DNA of 64,000 nucleotides from Musa acuminata AAA Group (GCF_036884655.1 NC_088357.1:43921501-43985500); one strand, 5' to 3'. Shown: positions 47,792 to 60,880, numbered from the stretch's first letter. A program made the numbers and translations. The notes: generated from the sequence alone by a model not told the origin.

Positions 47792-49043
47792 GTAGTTGGT
47801 ATAATGTCGATACATTGAATCTTTATTATGGGCATTGTTTTAATGGTTTTTGATAATTTTGTACATGTTCTGCAGAATATTAGTTCACAGCTAGATGTGT
47901 TTTGATGCTTTGTTAATGATGGTGTTCATGATTTTGATAAATTTGCACATGTTTTGCAAACTAATTAGTTCTTAGGTGACTAAATTGTTCCCATATCATA
48001 AAAGTCGACTCAAATGAGCTTAAAAATGAACATCTCGAGGAAGAAAAAAGTATATTTTTTGATGAAATCTTGCTTGCTTTTGGGATTCCATCATGCATTA
48101 TTCCTTCATGTGCTGGTTCCTAGCTAATTCGGTCCATGAAATGGGAGGCTGATCTGAAGTAAATATGCAGCAATTGAGACTTTTAAGATTGTAAGTGATC
48201 ATCATGATGAAGCTTCAGCTACCAGTGCTGCTGATTCTATCTTTATCAAAGTTTTAAATCTTACATGATCGCAAACAGCTAGTGCTAAATGAAGATGTAA
48301 TTTGTTCTATTTGATTTGTGCTGTTACTATTATTTGGCTGATTCATCCAGGCAGAAATGTCTGTGTTATTTTAAGATATTGATGAATGCTAAGTTCTCTA
48401 TTAATGCTTCGAACACACTTATTTGAGTTCATTGTTTTACCTTATGACAAATTTCTAATGTAACTATGTTAAAATATGACTAATTATATCTGTGTGTTTG
48501 ATGTGAAACTTAAGAATACTTGCTTTGATGCTGCCCTCAAACATAGATTTCTTCCGTTTGGACCAAATGATAAATCACTGATGTGAAGGTTTTTACTGCT
48601 TAGGGAGGTTTAGACTTGAGAAGTAGTTAGTAATAATAATCAAGCAAAGCATGAAATGAATTAAGGAACATGTGCACATTATGTAAGATAAAGTGAGAAT
48701 CAGAATATAAAAAAAACCAATGTTCGGATTCATTACAGGATTAGTAGGGGATTACTTGAAGAGTCTCACCCAAATAATCTTTAAAAAAAAATAATATGAC
48801 ATAAATATATAATAAATAAAAATATAATCATATAAATGACATGAGGATATAAGAGTTAAGAATTTTTATTATATAGTGATAACCTTATCATTTTAGATAA
48901 TAGCATAAAATATTTTAAGAATAAAAAAGATTGTACTCGCATCCCTCGTATGCGGATGCAACCGGATACGGAGAGAATACTAAGATCGTCGATTCACTGA
49001 TCACGCGTGTTCAGATTTTTATATCTATTTTTGGATAAGAATT
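47792..49043. other. FtsH intron remnant and intergenic DNA
   Basis: Follows the FtsH donor. It reads like plant intron DNA (T-rich, no frames) to about 48700, then AT-rich intergenic DNA. I looked for the next FtsH exon motifs (TGADLQNLMNEA, HEAGH) and did not find them. Confidence 0.6.
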
Positions 49044-49258
49044 ATGGCGGGCGAGGCGTTGTACTCGAACGACTGCCAGCCATTCAATTCTACTCAACCA
49101 AGTCCACATCACGTCCTCTTCCCGTCCTTATCCTTTTCACTAGAAGCAGACCGGTCACATGACTGGTTCAGCTTTTGCCACGCGGCACAATTTCGACCAT
49201 GTTTTCTTCTTCTGCCGTGTTCTATGGCGGCCACTTGTCTGCGTCCATCAGTATGTAG

Positions 49259-49267
49259 TATTTATAA
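49259..49267 (+). promoter_or_regulatory. TATA-like box of the P450 gene
   Basis: TATTTATAA lies only 22-30 bp before the first ATG (49289). A start about 30 bp downstream of the box would fall near 49290, so the second in-frame ATG at 49310 could be the one used. Confidence 0.45.
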
Positions 49268-49288
49268 CCGCCATCTCCCCCCGCATCG

Positions 49289-51178
49289 ATGGAAGCAGCA
49301 GTTCCTCTCATGGCATCTGCAACGGACTACGAAGTCGCTGCCTCGCAGCAACAGAGTGAAATATTTCTCATCCTTTCTCTCATCACCGTCGTCTCTTCTG
49401 CCGTCTTCTTATTGAGATGGACGAGGAGACAAGGCAGGCCACCCCTGCCCCCGGGACCCGTCGGCCTGCCGCTCCTCGGCAGCCTTCTCTCCCTCGAACC
49501 CGACCTGCATCGCTACTTCGCCCGCCTCGCCCGCGCCTACGGCCCCGACTTCAGCCTCCGTCTCGGGACCAGGCTCTACGTCGTCCTCTCCTCTCCGGCT
49601 GCCGTCCGGGAGGTGCTCAAGGACCACGATGTCATCTTCGCCAACCGTGATCCCCCGGCCTCCACCACCGTCATCCCCAGAGCACAGCATTGTTTGCTCT
49701 GGAGCCCCCATGGCACTCTCTGGAGCACGCTCCGCAAGGTGACCGTGCGGGAGTTCATCAGCACCAGCGGCAACGAGGCGGTCCGCTCGCTGCGGCTGCG
49801 CGAGGTGCGGCGTGCCATCGCTCGCCTTCGTGCCCGCGAGGGGGAGCCGGTGGAGGTGTGGGAGCTGGTCTTCTCGACGGCACTCAACGTGTTGACGAGC
49901 ATGCTGTGGGGGGGGCTGTCGGAAGACGTCGATGTGTCAATGAAGTTCCGGGCGGTGGTGGAGGGAGTCGTCGAGTTGCTGGGGGCGCCCAATGTGTCGG
50001 ACTTCTTTCCGGCGCTGGCGGCGCTGGATTTGCAGGGGATGGGGAGACGGATGAAGCGGTTGTGGGATCGTTACGATGTGCTCTGGAAAAAGTTTGTGGA
50101 GGAGAGTGGGAGAAGGGGTGAAGAGGATGAGGGAAAGGGTGGTAAGGCCTTCTTGCAGGTGATGGTGGAGGTTTTAGAGAGAAGAGATCAGAAGGATCCA
50201 CTCACCAAGGATCATGTCAGGGCACTGTTTATGGTAATGTTCCATCTTTCCACACCTGCAACTATTGGAAACACAAATATTAAAGCATCTTCCTTGATGA
50301 TCAACATAGTGTGGCTTTTTTCTTTTTTCTTTTTTTGCTGAGTCAATTTTTATTATTATGTTAGCTCAAAATGTTAAAGTTAAAATTAATACTAATATAT
50401 TTATTAGATCCTTAAAAAAAATTAAGTATGCAAGATAAATCTTCGTCGTGAAGAGCATGAATGATGTAGCTGAAGGGAAGTAATTTTCTTGAAATATATA
50501 CCTGTTTCTACGAACAAATGCATGGTTGATATCAATTAACTGAATCCACAGGAACTCATACTTGGTGGGACGGACACCACTTCGACTACGATAGAGTGGG
50601 CGATGGCGGAACTGATGCGCAACCCTGACATCATGAGGAAGATCCAAGACGAGCTCGGCGCAGTGGTGGGGAAGGAAAGAGCAGTGGAAGAGTCGGACGT
50701 GCCCAAGCTGGAGTACCTTCGTGCAGTCACGAAAGAGACACTCCGGTTACACCCAGTGGTTCCGCTCCTCCTTCCTCGCTCGCCGAGCTCACCTTGCACC
50801 GTGGGCGGATACACCATTCCCAAGGGCTCCAAGGTCTTCGTAAACGTTTGGATGATTCAAAGAGACGCCGCCATTTGGGGGGAGGATGCTGTGGAGTTCA
50901 GGCCGGAGAGGTTTCTGACAGCTGCGGATGACAAGTACGAGTTCCGTGGCACTAACTTCGCTTATCTGCCATTTGGATCAGGGAGGAGGATGTGTGCTGG
51001 GATCTCTCTAGCAGAAAAGATGGTGACGCACATGTTGGCTTCCTTCCTGCATTCCTTTCGCTGGAAACTTCCAGAGGGGGAGAAGCTTGAGCTCGGTGAG
51101 AGGTATGGACTTGTAATGAGGAAGGCTGAACCACTTGTTCTTGTTCCAACCGCGAGATTTGATGATCCAGATCTCTAA
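49289..51178 (+). CDS. Cytochrome P450, CYP706-like
   Basis: Haem-thiolate monooxygenase of the plant CYP71 clan, expected on the cytosolic face of the ER. Exons 49289-50233 and 50552-51178 (phase 0, 318-bp intron) give 523 residues from the first ATG, or 516 from ATG 49310. An N-terminal hydrophobic anchor (FLILSLITVVSSAVFLL) is followed by PPLPPGPVGLPLLGSL, oxygen-binding helix GGTDTT (residues ~320-325), E-T-L-R (377-380), RPERF (~432-436) and the haem loop FGSGRRMCAG with Cys ~463. The intron lies just before the helix I motif, as in many CYP71-clan genes. The sequence around LHRYFARLARAYGP, FANRDPP, NVSDFFPALAALDLQG and LVLVPTARF resembles CYP706 most. CYP706 substrates are mostly terpenoids and other small lipophilic compounds; the substrate here cannot be read from sequence. 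Intact. Confidence 0.92.
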
Positions 51179-51650
51179 GTTAACTCAAAGTGAGAAATAT
51201 TCCATGGCTTGGAATATTCAGCGTTCGATGGCACATAAAATATTGTGTCTCAGTCATTGAAATATTTTGGCTGTTGTCATGTGATCCCTTGCAAACATCT
51301 CAATTATTGTCATGGGTCAATCTGGTTACTTCGATATTAAAAAAAAATTTCTTAAAAGGTACAATATGTAACCATCTCAATATTTCACTTTTAACGCTTA
51401 TACCTGACTACAATACGTAGCCATCTCAATATCTCACTTTTAACGTAGATAAGTTTTATACAAGGGGAGACAATCCTGAATAGCCTACTTTGTATTTTTA
51501 TCCACATGAGCAAATCCTTCCACATAGCTTTCACATGGTGCTTATATACCAAATGATAGTTGCCCGCTAATATATTTTATATCATTTGTCCCTTCCTTCG
51601 GTGTGCTTCAGAACTTTTGTTAAAAGGAGGCTCAGAGTATGACATTTAAT
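51179..51650. other. 3' flank of the P450 gene
   Basis: Contains its 3' untranslated region and a ~50-bp tandem duplication (AACCATCTCAATATTTCACT near 51371 and AGCCATCTCAATATCTCACT near 51420). No gene seen. Confidence 0.5.
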
Positions 51651-53162
51651 TCATTCAACAGACTCATTGCCATCCTACCTCTTCGTGGTGTCAAAATGAC
51701 ACACGTTAGTTGGGAAGAGGTTGGGTTTTCCCGACTCACATGTCTTGGGCACATTTCGCCTTGTGCTATCGTGACAAATTTCCCTTGGTTCGAATTGGAT
51801 TTTCCTAACTCATACGTCTTGAGCAGTTGTGTCTTATGCTTCTGTCATAGCGGATTTATTTTGGCATAGGTCGAGTTTTTTTAACACATGCCTCGGGACA
51901 CCTTTGTTGTGGTGGATTTCTTTTAGCACAGGTCAGGCTTTTCCAACTCACACGCTTTAGACGTATTTTATCCTGCTCTACTGTGGTAGATTTCTCTTAG
52001 CGTGAGTCGGATTTTCTCGACTCACATGCCTTGGGCATGTTTTTCCCTATACTTTTGTTATAGCGGATTTCTCTTGGCATGGGCCGGGTCTTCTTGATTC
52101 ACATGACTTAGATATATCTCGCCCTACTGTCACAGACTTAGTTTTGTCCAGGATACTACACCTCTACTATGAAGGATTTTTGTTAGTGTGGATCATATTT
52201 TCCTAACTCACATACCTCGGGTATGTTTTGCCTTATGATTCTATCATAGCAAATTTCTCTTGGCATGGGTCGGGTTTTTTTTAACTCCCATGCCTCGGAC
52301 ACATTTTTCGTCGCGCTTTCATCGTGAAGGATTTTTTTTTAGCATGGGTTGGGCTTTCTCCACTTACACACCTCGGGCATATTTTGCCCTGTGCCTTCAC
52401 CGTGATAGATTTCTCTTGGAGCGGGTTAGGTTTTCCCGACTTACACCCCTCGAACACATTTTGCCTTGTACTTTTGCTATATTAGATTTCTATTGGCACG
52501 AGTCTGGTTTTCCTAACTCACATGCCTCAAGCATAATTTACTCTATGCCTCCACCGTGGTGGATTTCTCTTAATGCAAATCGTATTTTTCCAACTCAAAT
52601 GTCTCTAGCATATTTCGCCCTATGCCTTTGCCATGATAAATTTCTCTTTGTGGCAGATTTTTCTTGATATGGGTTGGGTTTTCCTAACTTACACTTTGAG
52701 CATATTTTACTATGTCTTCACTATGGCATATTTCTCTTGGAGCGAGTTAGGTTTTTCTGATTCACATGCCTCGATCATGTTTTATCCCGCGCTTCCATTG
52801 TAGTAAATTTCTCTCAACATTGGTCGGGTTTTCTTGACTCGCATACCTTGGGCACATTTTCTCTTACATTGCCATGGCAAATTTTTCTTAACTTAGGTCT
52901 AGTTTTTCTAACTCATACACATTGGGCTTTTTTTGCTATATGCTTCCCTCGTAGCGGATTTCTCTTGGTATAAGTCAGATTTTTTTGACACATACCTCAG
53001 GCATATTTTGCCCTGTGCTTTCGCTATAGTTGATTTCTCTTAGCGTGGATTATATTTTCTAGACTTATATATCTCAAGCACATTTTGCCCTGTGCCTCTA
53101 TCGTGATAGATTTCTCTTTGTGCAAGTCGAGTTTTCCCGACTTACATATCTCAAGCATATTT
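51650..53162. repeat. ~76-bp satellite-like tandem array, left part
   Basis: About 19 degenerate units with the landmarks GGATTTCTCTTGGCATGGGT, CGGGTTTTCCTAACTCACAT and GCCTCGGGCACATTTTGCCC. The GATTTCTCTT landmark recurs at about 51914, 51989, 52064 and then every 73-91 bp to 53108. Open frames here are incidental. Confidence 0.85.
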
Positions 53163-54710
53163 AGTTGAATCTCGTATTTTGATGATGAAACCACTTGATA
53201 TGTGTTTATAATTTAAACTTCATTTTGAGTGATGCAGGTCTACTTGATCAAGATTAGACAGTTAACGCATGAGGAATTGACGTTGCGCCGGAGGAGATCA
53301 CATCAAGATATTGGACGGCAGAAGGCTTCGGACGTCGGGCATCGGGCCAAGGAGAGTGAAATTGCACCAAGGATATCGGGGTTACGGAGGTCAACCACCG
53401 ATTGGGTAACAAGCCGCAAGAGAGGACGATGCACCGAAGAATCGGACGAATTGCCAACCAATGACATGCCAGGCAACAGAATGTCAATTCGCGTTGTAAT
53501 AATTGCCTAGATCGGAGTAGAGTTTTAGCTTGTGTGTGCAGGATTAACTACGATAACGATGAAGACATAAAGTAAAACAAAGTGTCAGAGTCAAGCACGA
53601 AGGATTCATTGCGAGTTCGAGAGTTCAACGGAAGTCCGAAGGTTCGTCGGGAATGCTGTCGGAACTAGCCGAGAATGAGTAGGGAGCTTGCCGAAGGGTT
53701 TTTCGGAAGCTTGCCGGAAGGTTTGTTGGAAGTTCGCGGAGCTCGCCGAGAAAGATCGGAGCTTGCCGAAGAAGCTCGTTGGAACTCGTCAAGATCAAAT
53801 CGTGAAGTCTAGGAGCTTGCTGGGAGTCCACAGAATGGTTTCCGAGAGTTTATCGGAAAACCGTCGGAAGTTCGCCGGAAGCTCGTCGGAAGCTCGTCGG
53901 AAGAAGTATTGACTTACGGACTTTGTAATAGCTTAGAAAATGTCTTTAAATTCATAGTTAGCATGTTACTTAGGGTTAGGATTAGGTGTTAATCCTATAA
54001 ACCAAGTAGGGGCCAATTGGGCTCTAGTTCGGACTGGTTTGGGCCAATTTTGGAGCCCAACCATTAAGCTGAAATAGTGTAGGCGGTGGCACCGCCTAGC
54101 ACCCGAGAGCTGGGCGGTGGCACCGCTTGGCTGGGCGATGGCATCGCCAGCATCGGGAACCAAAGAGAATTCAAATTTTGGAGCTCAAATTTGAATCCTC
54201 TTGAGGCCTATAAATACCACTCAAATCTCAGCTGAGACAACAACCTTTTGAAAAGCAATAGTTTGAGTTAAGAGCCTTAGAATAGTCTTTGCAAGCCTTG
54301 TTTTTCATATTGCTTAAGTGTTCACCTCCTCCCATCTTGTTGAAAAGAATTGTAAGAGTGTGAACCACTTGTAAAGGTTGTAAGAGGGGTATTAGTCCTT
54401 CCCCTACAAGAAATTTGCTAGTGGAAGTTGGAAGCCTCCTCAAAGAAGGCTTCGCAAGTGGATGTAGGTCATTTTGACCGAACCACTTTAAAAACTGCTG
54501 CGTTATCTGGTTTGCATCCTACTCTTGCCATTTACATACTGCAAACTTCTCTACTTAGTTACTACGCTTCCATACGTTTCTAAGTTATCAAGCTTCTAAA
54601 ATCGGTTTCCATTGATATTGCTTTTCATCGTACGAAAGATTTATCAAAACCGAAGTTTTAATCCGCTGCACTAATTCACCCCCCCTCTTAGTGCCGCTCC
54701 GATCCTAACA
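53163..54710 (+). repeat. 5' LTR of the second element
   Basis: Ends CGATCCTAACA. It contains a GTCGGAAG/GCCGGAAG-rich stretch (53630-53905), GGCGGTGGCACCGCC-type palindromes (54085-54150) and TATAAATA at 54209-54216. Confidence 0.88.
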
Positions 54711-54760
54711 ATTGGTATCAGAGCCCGGTATTTCTTATTTCGGATTTACACCCTTGAGAA

Positions 54761-55692
54761 ATGACTCTTCATGGCTTTCAAGAGGGCTTATCGGTTGTTC
54801 GTCCACCGTTGTTTAACGGATTGGACTACACTTATTGGAAAACTCGAATGAGAGTTTTCTTGATTTCTATGAATTTGGATTTATGGAATATTGTTGAAAA
54901 CGGTTTTCAACTTCCCTCTAAACTAATGAACGAATGGTCGGATTTGGAGAAGAAGTATTTTCTTTAAATGCAAAGGCTATGAATGCCTTATTTTGTGCTT
55001 TGGACAAAACTGAGTTCAATCGGATTTCAACGTGCGAAACGGCTTTTGATATTTGGCGAACACTTGAAATCACGCACGAGGGAACTAGTAGAGTCAAAGA
55101 CTCGAAAGTTAACATTTTATTGCATGATTTTGAGCTTTTTCGAATGCAACCAAGCGAGACTATAAGCGACATGTACACCCGTTTCACGGATGTCGTCAAT
55201 AATCTAAGTGTTCTTGGTAAATCTTTTTCGAATTTTGATCTCGTGAGCAAAATCTTAAGATCCCTTCCAAAAAGGTGGGATCCTAAAATAACTGCAATAC
55301 AAGAAACAAAAGATTTTAATATTTTTCCACTTGAAGAACAAATTGGTTCATTGATGACATATGAAATGGTTCACAATACACATGATGAACAAAATCACCT
55401 TCCAAAGAATAGGAAGGATTTGGAACTCCGGACAAATGAATACCACTTGAGCGATGACTCAAGTGATGAGGATAATGTTGAACTTGAACTTCGAACACTA
55501 AATCTTAATAAGTTTATTAAACAAAAATCTAAAATAAACAATGAACATGAACGGAGGAAGAGGCCAAAGAAGAGAAAGGCAACCAAGGATGAATCAGAAA
55601 CTTCCAAAGGCGAAACGACGAATTGGGCTTTGACGGGCTTCGACTACAAGGTGAGTAACTCAACTCTCTTGAATTATTTTGAAATTACTTAA
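54761..55692 (+). pseudogene. Copia-type gag of the second element, one-base frameshift
   Basis: Starts MTLHGFQEGLSVVRPPLFNG and matches the gag at 31964 throughout. A single T is missing in a T-run near 54958 (AAGTATTTTCTTT against AAGTATTTTTCTTT), splitting it into two frames (to 54967, and from about 54960 to 55692). The tail is Lys/Arg-rich (RRKRPKKRK) and ends TTNWALTGFDYK at a perfect splice donor GTGAGT (55651), with a possible acceptor TTTTCTTTGTAG near 55779. Unspliced, the frame ends after 13 more codons. No zinc knuckle is seen. Confidence 0.85.
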
Positions 55693-57994
55693 AGCCCTTC
55701 ATGAGTGCTTAATTTAGATAGTAGGAATAGGAAATAAAAAATTATTTTTCAAAAATCATATCATGTTTTTCTTTGTAGCATCTTTGAAAAATTAAAAAAT
55801 TTGATCATGAAAAGTATATTACAAAGGTTTCATGCATGTTATGCTTTGAAATGTTGAATGATGTAATATTAGGGATGATAATATGATATGTGATAATGCT
55901 TAGGATTAATCCATACATATGTATACGTCATGCATGAGTTTTTGAAGTAAATGTTGATTTGAACCTCTCATTTTAGATTAATATGCTTTTGGTCTAATCG
56001 TTTTTATGATGAATTAAGATTACATTCTCATGACATATTAAGATGATATAGTGCATGTACATCTATGTATGAATTTCTTGATAGTCTTTTGATGATAGAC
56101 GTGATATCATGATGTGTTTGGTCTTAACGGCTTCATGACGAAACTTATGTTTCAATTTTAGATGATGATACTTGTTTTCACAAAAAGACTTGAATACCCT
56201 CACATGAAATCAATTGTATTAAATGGAAATAATTTTCTATCATATTGAGATTAATGAATTTATTTTACCAATCTTGTGAATCTCATGAAAATAAACATGA
56301 TGAATATTTTATAAATGAGTTGTTTTATAAGATTTTACCTTTACCTCTTGAACTTTCATGCTTATATTGATTTGGCATATAAAGACTAAGGCATGCTTAG
56401 ATGAAAAAGAATCACTTAAAAAATGCTTTTCCCATCTGATCGAGATTAATGATATCATGATATTTTGTGAATCTCGAAATTGATTTTGATGACTTGATTA
56501 TGAGTTTCAAGTTACCGATTTGATTTGAATAAGTTTTATTTAAATCATAATCTTGATCTTGCAAAATTGGAATCATAAATAATATCTTTTGGTATTCATG
56601 AATTGATACTCACAATATGAAAGTATTGGTATTCATGACTTGAATTTGATTGAAACATTGCATTCTTAAATTAATCATTCTCCTATGTTTCAAAAATTCT
56701 TTAAACGCCTTATGAGATGACTGAAAATTAATTTGCTTTATGATGAATCACGAATCATGACTTGATCTATGATATTGATATATTGGTTGTATAATTCTTT
56801 TGCTCTATTAAAAGGATTTATTGAATGAATCATGTCCTTCTTGAATTTTCTTGATATCATGACATGATTTTGTAAGTTGGCTTGTATAATGATTAAAATC
56901 TTTTGGCCATTGATTTCTCCCTTCTTTTCGATAATGACAAAGGGGGAGAAATATATGAATTGATACTATGAGTGCCATATTTGAATGATAAATATATGAA
57001 TTAATGCTATAAGTGTCATATTTGAATTTAAATTATGTTAAGATATCAAAAGAAGCTTGCATCGAAATATATGGTAAATTGATAATCGAAATGCTATGAT
57101 TGCCATATGCCATGTTAAGATATCAAGAACTTGCATTGTAATTTTACTTGCTGATATCTTGTCATGTGATGAAATACTACGATTTGTTGCTAAAATGATG
57201 CATGCAATACTTATGCTTTTTATGTGATGTATTACATATGATGTGAATCATGATTAATATTGCCTTAATTTGAATTCAAGGTTTATCTCAATTATGAAAT
57301 TTTTAAATAATAATGATTACTCACCTTTGTCATGATTTAGAAATTGATATAAAGGGTCTTCCCTTCCTTTTGACAATGACTAAGGGGGAGATAGCTAGCT
57401 TGCACAATTCAAGAAGAAAGCAAAAATTGTACTTCTTAAAAGAGAAGAAATTGCTATCTTGAACATCACCGAGAATTACTAGCTTGAAACATCAAGAAAA
57501 TACAAAAATGTGCTATCGTGCCTATCTCAAGAAAAGCAAATATGCCAACTTGCATATATTTGAATTTGCTAGCTTATAAAACTTGCATATTTCAAGAAGC
57601 AAGAGTTGCTTTCTTGAACATCTCTAAATTGCAAGCTTGCAAGTTCTAAAATGTTGTAAAATTGCTAGATTGCATGATGATAAAAATTTAATATTATGTT
57701 TTTCATGCAATGAGTTGAACCCATATAACGAACACTTGATTATAGTACTTCTCCTTTTTGTTGATGACAAAGGGGGAGAAGTATGTTGATGACATGACAT
57801 GTGATGCATAAGTTTCTGCATATGTTCATGATGATGTGTTGCAAGTATTCATGATGAATATTGCAATGACTTGAATTCAGTTTGAATTCAAGGTTCTATC
57901 AATATGGCATATTGATAGGGGGAGTTTGTTTAAACTCCGGGAGTTAAGGTTAACTCCATCATCAAGTGATTGTCATCATCAAAAAGGGGGAGAT
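55693..57994 (+). other. Non-coding 3' internal region of the second element
   Basis: AT-rich with no frame worth noting. ACAAAGGGGGAGA-like motifs occur near 56938, 57380 (ACTAAGGGGGAGA) and 57766, GATAGGGGGAGT near 57914, and the final polypurine tract AAAAAGGGGGAGAT before 57995. Loose GCTAGCTTGCA/CAAGAAGCAA repeats lie at 57380-57670. Confidence 0.8.
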
Positions 57995-59511
57995 TGTTGA
58001 ATCTCGTATTTTGATGATAAAACCACTTGATATGTGTTTATAATTTAAACTACATTTTGAGTGATGCAGGTCTACTCGATCAGGATTAGACAGTTAACGC
58101 AGGAGAAATTGACGTTGTGCCGGAGGAGATCACATCAAGATATTGGACGATAGAAGGCTTCGGACGTCGGGCATCGGGCCAAGGAGAGCGAAATTGCGCC
58201 AAGGATATCGGGGTTGCGGAGGTCAACCGCCGATTGGGCAACAAGCCGCAAGAGAGGACGATGCACCGAAGAATCAGACGAAGCACCAACTAATGACGTG
58301 CCGGGCAACAGAATGTCAATTCGCGTTGTAATAATTGTCTAGATCGGAGTAGAGTTTTAGCTTGTATGTGCAGGATTAACTACGATAATGACGAAGACAT
58401 AAAGCAAAACAAAATGTCAGAGTCAAGCACGAAGGATTCATTGCAAGTTCGAGAGTTCGACGGAAGTCCGAAGGTTCGTCGGGAATGCTGCCGGAACTAG
58501 CCGAGAATGAGTAGGGAGCTTGCCGAAGGGTTTTTCGGAAGCTCGCCGGAAGGTTCGTTGGAAGTTCGCGGAGCTCGCCGAGAAAGATCGGAGCTTGCCG
58601 AAGAAGCTCGTTGGAACTCGTCAAGATCAAATCGTGAAGTCTAGGAGCTTGCTGGGAGTCCGCAGAATGGTTTCCGAGAGTTTATCGGAAAACCGTCGGA
58701 AGTTCGCCGAAAGCTCGTCGGAAGAAGTCTTGACTTACGGACTTTGTAATAGCTTAGAAAATATCTTTAAATTCGTAGTTAGCACGTTACTTAGGGTTAG
58801 GATTAGGTGTTAATCCTATAAACCAAGTAGGGGCCAATTAGGCTCTAGTTCGGACTGATTTGGGCCAATTTTGGAGCCCAACCAGTGAGCTGAAATAGTG
58901 TAGGCGGTGGCATCGCCTAGCACCCGAGAGCCAGGCAGTGGCACCGCCAGCATCGGGAACCAAAGAGAATTCAAATTTTGGAGCCCAAATTTGAATCCTC
59001 TTGAGGCCTATAAATACCCCTCAAATCTCAGCTGAGACAACAACCTTTTGAAAAGCAATAGTTTAAGTTAAGAGCCTTAGAATAGTCTTTGCAAGCCTTG
59101 TTTTTCATATTGCTTAAGTGTTCACCTCCTCCCATCTTGTTGAAAAGAATTGTAAAAGTGTGAACCACTTGTAAAGGTTGTAAGAGGGGTATTAGTCCTT
59201 CCCCTACAAGAAATTTGCTAGTGGAAGTTGGAAGCCTCCTCAAAGAAGGCTTCGCAAGTGGATGTAGGTCATTTTGACTGAACCACTTTAAAAACTGCTG
59301 CGTTATTTGGTTTGCATCCTACTCTTGCCATTTACATACTGCAAACTTCTCTACTTAGTTACTACGCTTCCATACGTTTCTAAGTTATCAAGCTTCTAAA
59401 ATCGGTTTCCATTGATATTGCTTTTCATCGTACGAAAGATTTATCAAAACCGAAGTTTTAATCCGCTGCACTAATTCACCCCCCCCTCTTAGTGCCGCTC
59501 CGATCCTAACA
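57995..59511 (+). repeat. 3' LTR of the second element
   Basis: Starts TGTTGAATCTCG and ends CGATCCTAACA. It lacks about 30 bp of the GC palindrome region found in the 5' copy. TATAAATA is at 59009-59016. Confidence 0.9.
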
Positions 59512-59516
59512 TATTT

Positions 59517-60085
59517 GACCATGCGCCTCTATCGTAGTTGATTTCTCTTAGCACATGTTAAGTTTTTCTAACTCTTACACCTCGGGTACATTTTATCTTA
59601 TGCTTCTGTCATAGTATATTTCTCTTGACATGGGTCGGGTTTTCTTACTCACATATTTTGGGCACATTTCCCCCTAAGTCTTCGTCATAGTGGGTTTCTC
59701 TTAGCGCGGGCCAGGTTTTCCCAACTCTCATGCCTCGGGCATATTTTTCCCTTCACCTCCATCATGATGGATTTCAAATCCTTCATTCATCGTAGCATGC
59801 TTTGAGTCCTTCCTTTGCCATGGAGGATTTTGAGTCCTCCTACCACTATAGCAGGCTTTAAGTCCTCTCTATATCATAGTAGATTTTCAATCCTCTTTCC
59901 GTCGTGGTAGGCTTCAAGTCAACCCTCCATCGTGGTGGATTTTGAGTCATCCTTTTGCTATGGGCTTCAAGTTCTCCCTCAGTTATGACGGATTTCAGAT
60001 CTTCTTTTCATTGTGGTGGGTCCTCTGATGTGGCGGATTTTGAGCCCTCCCATCGTGATGAGCTTCATATCCTCCTTCCATCGTT
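59517..60085. repeat. Right part of the ~76-bp array, passing into a ~36-bp array
   Basis: The 76-bp landmarks continue at about 59537, 59610 and 59692. From about 59767 shorter units take over, such as CCATCGTGGTGGATTTTGAG followed by TCCTCC, about 36 bp each, to about 60085. Confidence 0.8.
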
Positions 60086-60880
60086 GATGTTAAATTGATA
60101 GTTATTTTACGACAAATGTAAAACTATTCAATAATATTTTTCCTCATCATTTCAATCATAAAGGTAATAGGTAAGCCATGACCATTGCATAATGACGGCA
60201 AGGAAAAAATAATAATAATCTATTTCTCTTTCTCAAATTTTACATATGTAAACTTTAGCTATGATTTTTTCTCTATTTTTATATACATTAGTTAAACTTG
60301 TATGTAGTAGGGCTCTAGTAGCAACCCAAAACAGTTTAGTAGCCTCTTTGTCTCATACATCATAAGATTTTTTAATATATGAACAATGTAATAACCTCTT
60401 GGAAACATCTCCTTTCAACAAAATTTTGAATTTCATAATAGTCAAATTTTTGCATCTCATAATACATATTCTAAATTTACTAAATTAAACTTAGGTGCTT
60501 AAACTGTCAACTTTTTTCACTCATGATTAACAAAACAAAACAAACTTAATCCAAAAAAATTTGTTGAACATGTCCCTATGATTGTTTACATAAACATAAT
60601 AAATGATATAAGATATGAATATAAGAAATCTCTTCACAATAAAGAAATAAGTTAGATCAGAAAAAAATTATCATGCTAGATTGGCGATTATAATTAATAT
60701 ATAAATCTTCATATGAATTGTACAATTTATATCTATAAATATGTAACATAAATATTCTAGCTATATATCCTGTATATACATCTTTCTGTATAACAAAACA
60801 AATTCAATATTAATAAATGTCTTAGTGTATTAGTTTATTAAATACATGCGTATCTGTAATATTATTGAATCCTTTCATTT
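60086..60880. other. AT-rich intergenic DNA
   Basis: No gene, RNA or mobile element recognised. Confidence 0.5.

Larger units (their letters stand above)
53163..59511 (+). mobile_element. 6.3-kb pol-less LTR element, second member of the family
   Basis: Flanked by TATTT at 53158-53162 and 59512-59516. LTRs of 1548 bp (53163-54710) and 1517 bp (57995-59511), primer binding site TTGGTATCAGAGCCC (54712-54726), gag and a polypurine tract just before the 3' LTR. The first base of the 5' LTR is A instead of T (AGTTGAATC for TGTTGAATC). The LTRs share both ends with the outer element at 29695 but lack its 17-bp array, so this is a second subfamily. The internal region is complete from end to end yet encodes no protease, integrase or reverse transcriptase. 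Confidence 0.9.

Noticed and set aside
49409..50201. Minus-strand frames opposite P450 exon 1
   Set aside because: Shadows; the plus strand has all P450 landmarks.
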